NCBI RefSeq assembly: GCF_900091445.1
Contig: NZ_LT607733.1
Location: 2,303,501 to 2,367,500 of the forward strand
Reading direction: 5' to 3'
Length of the DNA stretch: 64,000 nt
DNA from: Micromonospora echinofusca
GTDB lineage: Bacteria > Actinomycetota > Actinomycetes > Mycobacteriales > Micromonosporaceae
Below, piece after piece: positions 41,905 through 50,544 of the stretch (within the stretch, counting starts at the first letter, position 1; each line of letters starts with the position of its first letter). The notes beneath the pieces are model-generated. The model was not told where the DNA came from and made no database searches. It saw nothing but the letters and a program-made list of their open reading frames with translations. Position numbers and translations under genes: made by a program.

Positions 41905-41928
41905 TGCTATGCAACGAGTTGCATAGCA
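41905..41928. promoter_or_regulatory. PadR-type operator between tRNA-like element 3 and the PadR gene
   Basis: TGCTATGCAAC-GA-GTTGCATAGCA is a perfect 11-bp inverted repeat around 2 bases. The ATGCAAC...GTTGCAT arms are of the kind bound by PadR-family repressors. It lies 12 bases before the PadR start at 41940 and about 37 bases upstream of tRNA-like element 3. A bound repressor could therefore block transcription in both directions. Confidence 0.8.
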
Positions 41929-41939
41929 GGATGGCGGGC

Positions 41940-42491
41940 ATGGCGCTGGAACACGCGATCCTGGTCTCCCTGCTCGAACGGCCGGGCTCCGGCTACGAGC
42001 TGGCCCGGCGCTTCGAACGCTCCATCGGCCGCTTCTGGACCGCCACCCACCAGCAGATCTACCGGGTGCTGAAGCGGATGGAGGCCGACGGCTGGGTCAC
42101 CGCCGAGGAGATCGGCCAGGAGGGCCGCCCGGACAAGCGGTCCTTCTCGGTGGCGCCGGCCGGCCGGTCCGCGCTGGTGGGCTGGCTGCGCGCGCCCGTG
42201 CAACCCGAGGCGGTCCGGCACGAGCTGGCCGTCAAGATCCGCGGAGCCGCCTTCGACGACGCGGCCGGCCGCGCCGCGCTCGTGGCCGAGGTCGAGCGCT
42301 ACCGCGCCACCCACGAGGAGACGCTCGCCCGCTACCTGGCCGGCGAGCGGCGCGACTTCCCCGGCCCCGCCGCACCCGACGCCGCCGCGGCGCTCCAGCA
42401 CGTCGTGCTGCGCGGCGGCATCGCGTACGAGCGGATGGTGCTCGCCTGGCTCGACGACGTGCTGGCCACCCTGCGCACCCTGGACCACTGA
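41940..42491 (+). CDS. PadR-family transcriptional regulator
   Basis: The protein has 183 residues. ATG at 41940 gives the standard family start MALEHAILVSLLERPGSGYEL; ATG at 41931 and TTG at 41904 are less likely, the latter lying inside the operator. The winged helix covers residues about 1-80 (FERSIGRFWTATHQQIYRVLKRMEADGWV). The C-terminal helical dimerisation domain (PadR C-terminal type) follows with EVERYRATHEETLARYLAGE. PadR proteins usually repress their own gene and nearby genes in response to phenolics or drugs. The next gene on the strand, an acyl-CoA dehydrogenase family gene, starts 25 bases on and is probably co-transcribed. Confidence 0.92.
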   Translation: MALEHAILVSLLERPGSGYELARRFERSIGRFWTATHQQIYRVLKRMEADGWVTAEEIGQEGRPDKRSFSVAPAGRSALVGWLRAPVQPEAVRHELAVKIRGAAFDDAAGRAALVAEVERYRATHEETLARYLAGERRDFPGPAAPDAAAALQHVVLRGGIAYERMVLAWLDDVLATLRTLDH

Positions 42492-42516
42492 CCCACCCAC
42501 CGAAGGGAGTCCCGCC

Positions 42517-44238
42517 GTGGCGGACTCGCTCCTGCTCGACCCGCACACCTACGACCCCACCCACCTCGACGACACCTCCCGCCGGCTGCTGCGGGCCACC
42601 GTCGACTGGTTCGAGGGCCGGGGCAAGAAGGCGCTGCTCGACTCCTACGACCGGCACGAGTGGTACGCCGACTTCCTGGACTTCGCCGCGAAGGAGGGGC
42701 TGTTCGCCGCCTTCTGCACGCCCGCCGCCGACGGGGGAGGGGACCCGGCGAAGCGCTGGGACACCGCGCGCAACGCGGCGCTGAGCGAGATCCTGGGCTT
42801 CTACGGCCTCGGCTACTGGTACACCTGGCAGGTCACCGTGCTCGGCCTCGGCCCGGTCTGGCAGAGCGACAACGCCGCCGCGCGCGCCCGCGCCGCCGCG
42901 CTGCTGGACGACGGGCACGTGATGGCCTTCGGCCTCTCCGAGCGCGCCCACGGCGCGGACATCTACTCGACCGACATGCTGCTCACCCCCGACGGCGACG
43001 GCGGGTTCCGCGCGAGCGGCGCCAAGTACTACATCGGCAACGGCAACGTCGCCGGGCTGGTCTCGGTCTTCGGCCGCCGGGCCGACGTCGAGGGGCCGGA
43101 CGGCTACGTCTTCTTCGCCGCCGACAGCCGCCATCGGGCCTACCACCTGGTCCGCAACGTGGTCAACGCGCAGATGTACGTCAGCGAGTTCCGCCTGGCG
43201 GACTACCCGGTGCGCCCCGAGGACGTGCTGCACACCGGGCGGGCCGCGTTCGACGCCGCGCTGAACACCGTCAACGTGGGCAAGTTCAACCTCTGCACGG
43301 CCTCGATCGGCATCTGCGAGCACGCCATGTACGAGGCCGTGACCCACGCCCACAACCGGGTGCTCTACGGCCGGCGGGTCACCGACTTCCCGCACGTGCG
43401 CCGCGAGCTGACCGACGCGTACGCGCGCCTGGTCGCGATGAAGCTGTTCAGCGACCGCGCCGTCGACTACTTCCGCTCGGCGGGCCCGGACGACCGCCGC
43501 TACCTGCTGTTCAACCCGATGACCAAGATGAAGGTCACCACGGAGGGGGAGCGGGTCGTCGACCTGCTCTGGGACGTCATCGCCGCCAAGGGCTTCGAGG
43601 CGGACACCTACTTCGACAAGGCCGCCAAGGACATCCGCGGGCTGCCCAAGCTCGAGGGGACGGTGCACGTCAACCTCACGTTGATCATGAAGTTCATGGC
43701 CAACTACCTGTTCCACCCGGCCGAGCACCCGCCGGTGCCGAGGCGGCACGACGCCGCCGACGACGAGTTCCTGTTCCGGCAGGGCCCCGCCCGGGGCCTC
43801 GGCGCGATCCGGTTCCACGACTGGCGCGCCGCCTACGACGCCCACGCCGAGGTGCCCAACGTCGCCCGCTTCCGCGAGCAGGCCGACGGCTTCTGCGCGC
43901 TGCTGGCCGCCCACGCCCCGAGCGAGGAGCAGCAGGCCGACCTCGACTTCCTGCTCGCCCTCGGCCAGCTCTTCGCGTTGATCGTCTACGGGCACCTGAT
44001 CCTGGAGCAGGCCGAGCTGACCGGCCTGGACAGCGACGTGCTCGACGAGATCTTCGACGTCCTGGTCCGCGACTTCTCCGCGTACGCCACGGAGCTGCAC
44101 GGCCGGGCGGCGACCACCGGGGAGCAGGCCGCCTGGGCGTTGGCGCACGTCCGCCGGCCGGTGGCGGACCCGCAGCGCACGGCGCGGATGTGGGCGCGGG
44201 TGGCGGGGCTCAGCGGCGCGTACGAGATGCGTCCCTGA
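42517..44238 (+). CDS. Acyl-CoA dehydrogenase family protein
   Basis: The protein has 573 residues, with GTG at 42517 after GAAGGGAG. The sequence follows the acyl-CoA dehydrogenase plan: an N-terminal helical domain, AFGLSERAHGADIYSTDMLL and SGAKYYIGNGNVAGLVSVFG in the middle beta domain, and a C-terminal helical bundle with ICEHAMYEAVTHAHNRVLYG. An extra C-terminal stretch of about 120 residues (PSEEQQADLDFLLALGQLFA onward) is longer than in short-chain members. The likely reaction is FAD-linked alpha,beta-oxidation of an acyl-CoA. It is downstream of the PadR gene and probably under its control. The substrate is unknown. Confidence 0.88.
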   Translation: MADSLLLDPHTYDPTHLDDTSRRLLRATVDWFEGRGKKALLDSYDRHEWYADFLDFAAKEGLFAAFCTPAADGGGDPAKRWDTARNAALSEILGFYGLGYWYTWQVTVLGLGPVWQSDNAAARARAAALLDDGHVMAFGLSERAHGADIYSTDMLLTPDGDGGFRASGAKYYIGNGNVAGLVSVFGRRADVEGPDGYVFFAADSRHRAYHLVRNVVNAQMYVSEFRLADYPVRPEDVLHTGRAAFDAALNTVNVGKFNLCTASIGICEHAMYEAVTHAHNRVLYGRRVTDFPHVRRELTDAYARLVAMKLFSDRAVDYFRSAGPDDRRYLLFNPMTKMKVTTEGERVVDLLWDVIAAKGFEADTYFDKAAKDIRGLPKLEGTVHVNLTLIMKFMANYLFHPAEHPPVPRRHDAADDEFLFRQGPARGLGAIRFHDWRAAYDAHAEVPNVARFREQADGFCALLAAHAPSEEQQADLDFLLALGQLFALIVYGHLILEQAELTGLDSDVLDEIFDVLVRDFSAYATELHGRAATTGEQAAWALAHVRRPVADPQRTARMWARVAGLSGAYEMRP

Positions 44239-44252
44239 CCGACGCGGGCCGT

Positions 44253-44288
44253 GCCGGCCGTCACCCGCCCGGTGCGGGGACGGCCGGC
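44253..44288. terminator. Hairpin between convergent genes
   Basis: GCCGGCCGTC (44253-44262) pairs with 44279-44288, and an inner CCCGC/GCGGG stem extends it, giving 15 bp with one bulged A and a 5-nt loop. It lies between the acyl-CoA dehydrogenase gene and the minus-strand coiled-coil gene. An alternative 11-bp pairing of 44279-44289 with 44301-44311 overlaps the coiled-coil stop codon. Confidence 0.75.
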
Positions 44289-44298
44289 TGGCGGCCGG

Positions 44299-45741
44299 TC
44301 AGCCGGCCGTCACCACCTGGTTCGCGGGCTGCGGTGCCGGCGCCTCGGCCGGGGTCCGCTCGCCGTCGCCCGGTGCGCTGGCCGCGGCGTCGTCGGTCCC
44401 GGCCGGCGTCGGGGCGTCGGCGGCGCCCTCCACTGCCGGGGGCACCGGGAGGTCGCGCCTCGGCCGGGCCGCCACCTGCGGGTACTCGGCGGTCTCCGCG
44501 CCGCCCGTGGCGGCCGCCATGACCGCCGCGGCGGCCAGGTCGGCCACCCGCTTCGCCTCCCGCTTGACCCGGGCGCGCACCTCCTTGGCGTGCTGCTCGG
44601 CGGAGTCCGCGGCCCGGCGCGCCTCGTCGAGGCGGCGCAGCTCGTCGGCCAGCTCCTGCCGGGTCTCGTCGAGGCGCTGCCGCAGCTCGGCGAACTCGTG
44701 CTCGATGCCCGCGCTCTCCTGCCGCGCCAGGGCCAGCTGCTGCTGGGCGGTGTCCAGCTCGGACTGCATCCGGGCCAGCGCCTCCCGTCGGTCCCGGATG
44801 CCCTGCTGCGTCGCGGCGAGCTGCTGCTGGTGGGTCGCGGCCTGCTCGTCCACGTGCTGGCGCACCTTGGCCGCGTACTGCTGGGCCTCGGCGATCAGCG
44901 TCGCGATCTCCTGCTCGGCCGCCGTACGCTGGGCGCCGAGCTCCCGCTCGGCGGACGCGAGCTGCTCGGCGATCTCCTGCTCGGCGGCGGCGCGCCGTTC
45001 GTTGATCTCCCGCTCCACGCCGGCCTGCCACTGGGCCAGCTCCTGCTGGGTCTTCGCGCGGGCGGCCTGCACCTCCTGCTGGATCTGGCTACGGGCCGAG
45101 GCGAGGAACGCCTCGGACTCGGCGCGGGCCTGCTCGACCTGCTGGGCGGTCTGCTCGTCGATCCGCTTCGCCTCCTGCAACGCGTGGTCGTGGGCGGCCT
45201 CACCGGCCGCCCGCAGCCGCTCCGCCGCCTCCCGGATCCTGGTGAGCTCGGCCTGGGCGTTGGCGCGACGCTCCTCGTGTTCCCGGTCGTGCTCGTCGCG
45301 CCGCGCGGCCGCCTCCTCCGTCAGCTCCCGCAGCGTCGTGGCGGCCTGCTCGCGGGCCTCGGTCAGCACCCGCTCCGCCTCGGCCTCCCGCTCGGCGGCC
45401 CGCTGCCCGGCGGCGTCGGTGATGGCCCCGGCCTGCTTCTCGGCCAGGGCCAGGATCTGGTCGACCATCGGGCCGAGGTCGCGGAAGGACGCCCGGTCGG
45501 GCGGGGCCGGCCGGTCCCGCAGCTCGGTCGCCTCCGCCCGCAGCCGCTGCACCTCCACGGTCAGCTCGCGCAGCTGAACCGAGGCCCGGTCCCGCTCGGC
45601 GGCCAGCGCCGACCGTTCGCCGTCGACCTGTTCGACGTAGCGGTCCACCTGTCGCTTGTCGTAGCCGCGCAGCGCGAGGTCGAAGCTCGGCCGTGGGGCC
45701 GCGTCCTCGCGTGCCGCGAACGGGTCGTCGCCGTGGGACAT
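44299..45741 (-). CDS. DivIVA-like long coiled-coil protein
   Basis: The protein has 480 residues, with ATG at 45741 behind GGAGGAGG. The N-terminus has a DivIVA-like membrane- or pole-binding segment, PSFDLALRGYDKRQVDRYVEQV. About 340 residues of almost continuous coiled coil follow, rich in A, E, Q and R. A low-complexity proline/alanine/threonine tail of about 65 residues ends the protein. This resembles the Scy/FilP and 'cellulose-binding protein' group of actinobacteria, which organise polar growth and the cytoskeleton. It is a stand-alone gene between two hairpins and is unlikely to be linked to the neighbouring metabolic genes. Confidence 0.85.
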   Translation of the reverse strand: MSHGDDPFAAREDAAPRPSFDLALRGYDKRQVDRYVEQVDGERSALAAERDRASVQLRELTVEVQRLRAEATELRDRPAPPDRASFRDLGPMVDQILALAEKQAGAITDAAGQRAAEREAEAERVLTEAREQAATTLRELTEEAAARRDEHDREHEERRANAQAELTRIREAAERLRAAGEAAHDHALQEAKRIDEQTAQQVEQARAESEAFLASARSQIQQEVQAARAKTQQELAQWQAGVEREINERRAAAEQEIAEQLASAERELGAQRTAAEQEIATLIAEAQQYAAKVRQHVDEQAATHQQQLAATQQGIRDRREALARMQSELDTAQQQLALARQESAGIEHEFAELRQRLDETRQELADELRRLDEARRAADSAEQHAKEVRARVKREAKRVADLAAAAVMAAATGGAETAEYPQVAARPRRDLPVPPAVEGAADAPTPAGTDDAAASAPGDGERTPAEAPAPQPANQVVTAG

Positions 45742-45861
45742 GCATCCTCCTCCGTACGATCGCGGGCGCCGCGCCCGCGGGAGTCCGCGCCACGGGCCGT
45801 GCCGTGGCGCCACGCTACCGTCGCGGCCGTGCGCGCCCGCGAAAAGGGTGACCCCACGCGA

Positions 45862-45893
45862 CGGCCCCGCGGAACCGGTGGTCCGCGGGGCCG
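45862..45893 (-). terminator. Hairpin downstream of the small ORF
   Basis: A 12-bp inverted repeat (45862-45873 with 45882-45893) has an 8-nt loop. It lies 25 bases beyond the stop of the minus-strand ORF at 45918-46145 and upstream of the coiled-coil gene start at 45741. It is a likely terminator for the pectate-lyase transcript. Confidence 0.75.
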
Positions 45894-45917
45894 CCGACGC
45901 CCTGGTACGGGCTATCG

Positions 45918-46145
45918 TCAGGTGCTGTCCGACGCCGAATGGAGGCAGTTGGTGCCGTCGGCACCCTCGCCGATCTCGCTCGGCTCGCTGCCCTTCGGCA
46001 CGCCCTCGTACGTGACGCAGATGCGGGTCGTGCGGTTCGGGTCGTTGAGGACGGTGATCCGGCTGAACCGGGCGGTGTCGCCCCAGTTCGGGTTGATGCC
46101 GGCCAGCATCTCCGTCGACGTCGCGGTCACGTTGTGCGTCACCAC
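45918..46145 (-). CDS. Small hypothetical protein, possibly a gene remnant
   Basis: The ORF encodes 75 residues from a GTG at 46145, 20 bases after the stop of the large pectate lyase. Third codon positions are strongly G/C, as in real genes of this genome, and a terminator hairpin follows. The translation has no signal peptide or known motif; it has two cysteines (TRICVTYEG and TNCLHSA). It could be the tail of a secreted protein whose front is lost, or an inhibitor-like small protein. There is no good ribosome-binding site before the GTG. Confidence 0.4.
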   Translation of the reverse strand: MVTHNVTATSTEMLAGINPNWGDTARFSRITVLNDPNRTTRICVTYEGVPKGSEPSEIGEGADGTNCLHSASDST

Positions 46146-46165
46146 GTGCCGCCCCCCGGGTCGTC

Positions 46166-48691
46166 TCAGGGGTTGATCCGACCGGCGCCGGCCCCGGCGG
46201 TCACGGCCGCCTTGACGCCGCTCGCGTCGTCGAGCCGGTACGGGTAGGGGATGGGGGCGACGTCCCCGGCGCTTTCCGGCGCGCCGGAGTTGGTGAAGAT
46301 GTTGTCGCGCTGGACCAGGTCGCCCGGGCCCGACTCGGCGTAGCCGACGGCGGTCGGACGGGTGACGTTCTCGAAGTGGTTGCCCTCGACCAGCACCCCG
46401 GCACCCATCGTGGACGCCACGCCGTAGTCCGCGCCGTAGTAGTAGTTGTTGAACACGTGCACCGGGTCACCGAACCGGACGCGCGGGTGGCGCTCCTTGC
46501 TCCCGTCGAACCAGTTGTGGTGGTAGGTGACCCGCAGGTGGCCGATGTCGGCCGTGTGCCCGTCGTCGTGGCCGAGCAGCATGCTCTTGGTGTGGTTGGT
46601 GACCCGGTTCCACGAGACGGTCACGAAGTCGGAGGCCCGCTTGATGTCGACCGCGCCGTCGTAGCCGCCGTCGAACGTGTTGTGGTCGATCCAGACGTTG
46701 CGCGAGCCCTGCACGTTGATCGCGTCGTCGTCCCAGCCCCGGAAGGTGAGGTTGCGGACGATGACGTTGCTCGCGCCGCTGATGTTCAGCCCGTTGTCCA
46801 GCGTCGCGGCGCCCACGCCGAGCACGGTCTTGTTGCTGCGGACGTCGTTCATCTTGTCGGGCATGGTCAGCGACCCGGTGACCCGGATGACCAGCGGCGA
46901 CGAGGACTCCAGGGCGTCGGCGAGCGCCTGGCCGTCGGAGACGGTGACGGTCTGGCCGCCGGCCCCGCCGGTGGTGCCGCCGTTCTGGGGCGCCCAGCCG
47001 ACCAGGTCGCCGGCCGGCGGCGCGGTCGGCGTCGGGGGCGGCGTGGTGGCGGGCGGCGGGGTGGTCGGGTTGCCGGGCAGACCGACCCGACCGACCCCGG
47101 CCTGCGCGGTGACCAGGGCCTTCATGTCGCAGGCCGGGCCCACGGTGTACGCGTACGGCGGGTTGGCCACGCTGCCGCCCGTCTGCCCGGCGCCGGAGTT
47201 GACCAGGCAGTTGTTGCGCGCGACCAGCCGGCCGTCGCCGGAGGAGCCCTCCGCCAGGTGGTACGGGTCGTCGACGTTCTCGAAGTGGTTGCCCTCGACG
47301 ATGACGCCGGCGTTCTCGGTGGACGCGACGCCGTAGTTGCCGGTGTTCAGGTAGTAGTTGTTGTAGACGTGCACCTGGTCGCCGAAGCGCACGCGCGGGT
47401 TGCGCTGGTTGGTGTCGTCGAAGAAGTTGTGGTGGTAGGTGACCTTCAGCCGGCCGGTGTCCTGGGCGGCGTTGCCGTCGTCGTGGCCGAGCAGCATGTT
47501 CTTGTCGGTGCCGTCGGCGTGGTTGTAGGAGACCGTCACGTACGACGAGCCGCGCTTGATGTCGACGCCGCCGTCCGCCCCGGTGGTCCAGGTGTTGTGG
47601 TCGATCCAGACGTGGTGGGTGAACATCTGCACGTTGATCGCGTCGTCCGCCCAGTTCCGGAAGTTGAGGTTCCGGATGATCACGTTGTGCACGGCGTTGG
47701 CCGGCGGCGCGGTGACCGCGTTGTCGATCGGCAGGCCGATGTTGAGGCCGCCGCCGGTGAACCCGGAGTTGGCGCCGACGCCGATGATCGTCTTGTCCGA
47801 GGCGACCTCGTGCATCGGGCCGGGCAGCGCGATCATCCCGTCGACCTGGATGACCTTCGGGCCGCTGGAGGCCGCCTCGGTGATGAACTGGCTGGCGGTG
47901 GTGACCGTGACGGTCGGGCCGCCGGCGCCGCCGGTGGTGCCGTTCTGACCCCACGCGTCGACCGAGGCCCAACCGTCGGCCACGTTGGGTCCGGGGTTGC
48001 CCGGGTCGCCGGTCGGCGAGGGCGTCGGGTTGGTCGGCGTCGGCGTGGGCCCGCCGCCGCCCGAGTCGACCCGTACGTTGTCGAAGTCGGCGCTGGCGTA
48101 GAAGGTCGCCACGCCGATCCGGCCGCTGGCGTACGCGGTGTCGGTCGCCTCGGTGCTCAGCGTGCCGTCGACGTAGCCCTTCAGCGAACCGCCGGCGACC
48201 TCCAGCCGCAGGGTGTAGGTGGTGCCGGCGGCGACCGGCACGGACGCGGTGTCCAGCGTGGTGGAGGAGCCGCTGGTCAGCCGCTTGAGCTCGACGGTGT
48301 TGTTGCTGCGCAGCGCCAGGTAGTAGTAGCTGGTGTTGCTCTGCACCCGGGCGAGCAGCGCCACGAACCGGTTCGTTCCGTTGAACGCGGTCGGTCGGAC
48401 GGTCGCCTGGACGGAGTAGTCGGTCCAGCTCGACGTGCCCGCCAGCGAACGGGCGTCGCTGCTGGTGCTGCTCTGCCGCAGCGCCCGCGCGCTGTCGCCG
48501 GTCACCGACCAGCTTCCGCCGGAGGCCGTCCAGCCGGACGGGTTGCCGTCGGAGAAGTCGTCGGAGAAGAGCGTGTCGGCGTAGGCCGTGGCGGCCATGC
48601 CGACGGCGAGGGTGGCCGCGATGAGCGCGGCCCCGATCGCGGTGAGGAACCCTCGGCGATGCCTCCGCCGACGAGTGTCGGAGTTGTGCAC
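46166..48691 (-). CDS. Secreted pectate lyase with two PL1 domains and an N-terminal lectin-like domain
   Basis: The protein has 841 residues, with GTG at 48691 behind AGGGAGG. A signal peptide ends near ATAYADT. Residues about 38-215 form a jelly-roll (LamG or DUF1080-like) domain starting DTLFSDDFSDGNPSGW. A Pro/Thr linker leads to a first PL1 domain (residues about 240-540) and, after another Pro/Thr linker, a second one (about 565-841). Both domains have the PL1 blocks: VWIDHNT, DIKRGSSYVTVSYN or DIKRASDFVTVSWN, and the catalytic-arginine region NPRVRFG or HPRVRFG. It cleaves polygalacturonate by beta-elimination outside the cell. The lyase at 48812 is closely related to the first domain. 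Confidence 0.92.
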   Translation of the reverse strand: MHNSDTRRRRHRRGFLTAIGAALIAATLAVGMAATAYADTLFSDDFSDGNPSGWTASGGSWSVTGDSARALRQSSTSSDARSLAGTSSWTDYSVQATVRPTAFNGTNRFVALLARVQSNTSYYYLALRSNNTVELKRLTSGSSTTLDTASVPVAAGTTYTLRLEVAGGSLKGYVDGTLSTEATDTAYASGRIGVATFYASADFDNVRVDSGGGGPTPTPTNPTPSPTGDPGNPGPNVADGWASVDAWGQNGTTGGAGGPTVTVTTASQFITEAASSGPKVIQVDGMIALPGPMHEVASDKTIIGVGANSGFTGGGLNIGLPIDNAVTAPPANAVHNVIIRNLNFRNWADDAINVQMFTHHVWIDHNTWTTGADGGVDIKRGSSYVTVSYNHADGTDKNMLLGHDDGNAAQDTGRLKVTYHHNFFDDTNQRNPRVRFGDQVHVYNNYYLNTGNYGVASTENAGVIVEGNHFENVDDPYHLAEGSSGDGRLVARNNCLVNSGAGQTGGSVANPPYAYTVGPACDMKALVTAQAGVGRVGLPGNPTTPPPATTPPPTPTAPPAGDLVGWAPQNGGTTGGAGGQTVTVSDGQALADALESSSPLVIRVTGSLTMPDKMNDVRSNKTVLGVGAATLDNGLNISGASNVIVRNLTFRGWDDDAINVQGSRNVWIDHNTFDGGYDGAVDIKRASDFVTVSWNRVTNHTKSMLLGHDDGHTADIGHLRVTYHHNWFDGSKERHPRVRFGDPVHVFNNYYYGADYGVASTMGAGVLVEGNHFENVTRPTAVGYAESGPGDLVQRDNIFTNSGAPESAGDVAPIPYPYRLDDASGVKAAVTAGAGAGRINP

Positions 48692-48755
48692 GGGACCTCC
48701 CTGGTGGTGATCAAATGATCGACAAGCATCGATCTCTTGAGGTGTGGTGCGCCAT

Positions 48756-48799
48756 GGGCCGCCGGGCCGGTACCCGGCGCCGACCGGGTCCGGCGGCCC
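48756..48799 (-). terminator. Hairpin after pectate lyase 2
   Basis: GGGCCGCCGG (48756-48765) pairs with 48790-48799, with further pairing possible inside the loop. It lies 13 bases beyond the stop of the lyase gene at 48812 and before the start of the large lyase at 48691. It separates the two lyase genes into different transcripts. Confidence 0.6.
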
Positions 48800-48811
48800 G
48801 TGCGGGCGTGG

Positions 48812-50434
48812 TCAGTAGGGGAGCTTGCCGGTGCCGGCGCCGGCCGTGACGACGGACTTCACGGTGGCCGGCTCGGTCAGGGTGTACGGGTAGAACGTGC
48901 GCGGCTCCTGGACGGTGCCCCCCGCGTCGCCGGGCTCGCTGGTGCCGGCGAGCACGTTGTCCCGGGCGATCATCCGGCCCCGGTCCCCGGCGTAGCTGAT
49001 CGACCAGGGCACCTCGACGTCCTCGAAGTAGTTGCCCTCCACCACGCAGCCGGAGTCGAGCTGGCAGGCCACGCCGACGTCGGTGTTGTAGACGAAGTAG
49101 TTGTTGAACACGTGCACGGGGTCGCCGTAGCGGACCCGGGGATTGCGCTGCGGCGTGCGGTCGAACCAGTTGTGGTGGTAGGTGACCTTCAGGTTGCCGA
49201 CGTCCTGGGCGGCGTTGCGGTCGTCGTGGCCGAGCAGCATGTTCTTCGTGTGGTGGTGGGTGTGGTTCCAGGACACGGTGACGTAGCTGGAGCCGCGTTT
49301 GATGTCGATCAGCCCGTCGTAGCCGTACGCCAGGTCGTTGTGGTCGATCCACACGTGGTGCGAGAACATCTGCACGTTGATCGCGTCGTCGACGGTGTTG
49401 CGGAAGTTGAGGTTCCGCACGATCACGTTGTGCACGGCGTTCGCCGGCGGGCTGGTCGCGTCGCTGACCGGCAGGCCGATGTTCAACCCGCCACCGGTGA
49501 TGCCGGAGTTCGCGCCGACGCCGACGATCGTCTTGTCCGAGGTGACGTCGTGCATCGGGCCGGGCAGCGCGATCATCCCGTCCACCCGTACGTTCAACGG
49601 GCCCGCCGTGCCGATCGCGGCGAGGAGCTCCGCGGCCGTGTCCACGGTGACGGTCGGGCCGCCCGCCCCGCCGGTGGTGCCGTTCTGGCCCAGCGCGTCG
49701 ACCGAGGCGAACCCGACCGGCGGGGCGCCCGGGTCGATCGGCGGCCCGGTCGGCGGCAGGGAGGGCCCGCCGGTGGGCGTGCCCGTGGGCGGCGCCCCGG
49801 TGGCGGTGTCCACCTCGACGTCGTCGAAGGTGGCGCTGGCGTACGAGGTGGCCAGGCCGACCCGCCCGGCGGCGAACGCCCCGTCGGTGGCCTGCACCCG
49901 CAGCGTGCCGTCGACGTAGCCGCGCAACGAGCTGCCGACCGCCTCCAGCCGCAGGGTCGCCCAGCTGCCGACGGTGATCCCGGCGGGGGCGGAGCCCAAC
50001 GACACCGGGTCGCCGCCGGAGCGGCGGATCAGCTGCACCCCGCCGCTCGCGGTCACCACCAGCGCGTAGTAGCTGCCGCTGCTCTGCGCCCGAGCGATCA
50101 CCCCCACGTGGCGGGTCGCCCCGCCGAAGCCCGTCGGCCGGACCCGGGCCTGCACCCCGTAGTCGGTCCAGGTGCCCGCGCCGGCCAGGGCTCGGGCGTC
50201 GCTGCTGGTGCCGGACTGCCGGTAGGCGTACGAGCCGTCGGTCACGACCGACCAACTTCCGCCGGAGCGGGACCATCCGTCGGCCGCGCCGTCGGAGAAC
50301 GTGTCGCTGAACAGGGTGTCGGCGTGCGCCGACGAGGTTGTCGCGAGCACCGTGCCGACGGCCAGGGCGCCGGCGGTGAGCGCCGCGCCGAGCAGTCTCG
50401 GTGTGCGCGTCCGGGGACGGGGTGTCCGGTTCAT
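48812..50434 (-). CDS. Secreted pectate lyase (PL1) with N-terminal lectin-like domain
   Basis: The protein has 540 residues, with ATG at 50434 after AGGAGG. A long basic signal region (RTPRPRTRTPRLLG) precedes a hydrophobic core and a cut near SSAHAD. A jelly-roll domain (DTLFSDTFSDGAADGW onward, residues about 40-215) and a Pro/Gly linker lead to one PL1 domain with VWIDHND, LIDIKRGSSYVTVSWN and NPRVRYGDPVHVFNNYF. Its sequence is much like the first half of the neighbouring two-domain lyase, so the two arose by tandem duplication. It depolymerises pectate outside the cell, feeding the uronate genes to the right. Confidence 0.92.
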   Translation of the reverse strand: MNRTPRPRTRTPRLLGAALTAGALAVGTVLATTSSAHADTLFSDTFSDGAADGWSRSGGSWSVVTDGSYAYRQSGTSSDARALAGAGTWTDYGVQARVRPTGFGGATRHVGVIARAQSSGSYYALVVTASGGVQLIRRSGGDPVSLGSAPAGITVGSWATLRLEAVGSSLRGYVDGTLRVQATDGAFAAGRVGLATSYASATFDDVEVDTATGAPPTGTPTGGPSLPPTGPPIDPGAPPVGFASVDALGQNGTTGGAGGPTVTVDTAAELLAAIGTAGPLNVRVDGMIALPGPMHDVTSDKTIVGVGANSGITGGGLNIGLPVSDATSPPANAVHNVIVRNLNFRNTVDDAINVQMFSHHVWIDHNDLAYGYDGLIDIKRGSSYVTVSWNHTHHHTKNMLLGHDDRNAAQDVGNLKVTYHHNWFDRTPQRNPRVRYGDPVHVFNNYFVYNTDVGVACQLDSGCVVEGNYFEDVEVPWSISYAGDRGRMIARDNVLAGTSEPGDAGGTVQEPRTFYPYTLTEPATVKSVVTAGAGTGKLPY

Positions 50435-50460
50435 GGTGGACCTCCTGGTGGTGGTGGGCA

Positions 50461-50504
50461 CCGGTGGGCCGCCGCGCTGAGCGCCGGACGCGGCGGCCCA
50501 CCGG
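50461..50504 (-). terminator. Hairpin between pectate lyases 2 and 3
   Basis: A perfect 16-bp inverted repeat (50461-50476 with 50489-50504) has a 12-nt loop. It lies between the stop of lyase 3 at 50545 and the start of lyase 2 at 50434. It is a likely terminator of lyase 3. Confidence 0.8.
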
Positions 50505-50544
50505 CCGTCCGGCTGCCGCGCCCGACGGCGCGGCGGCCGGCGTC

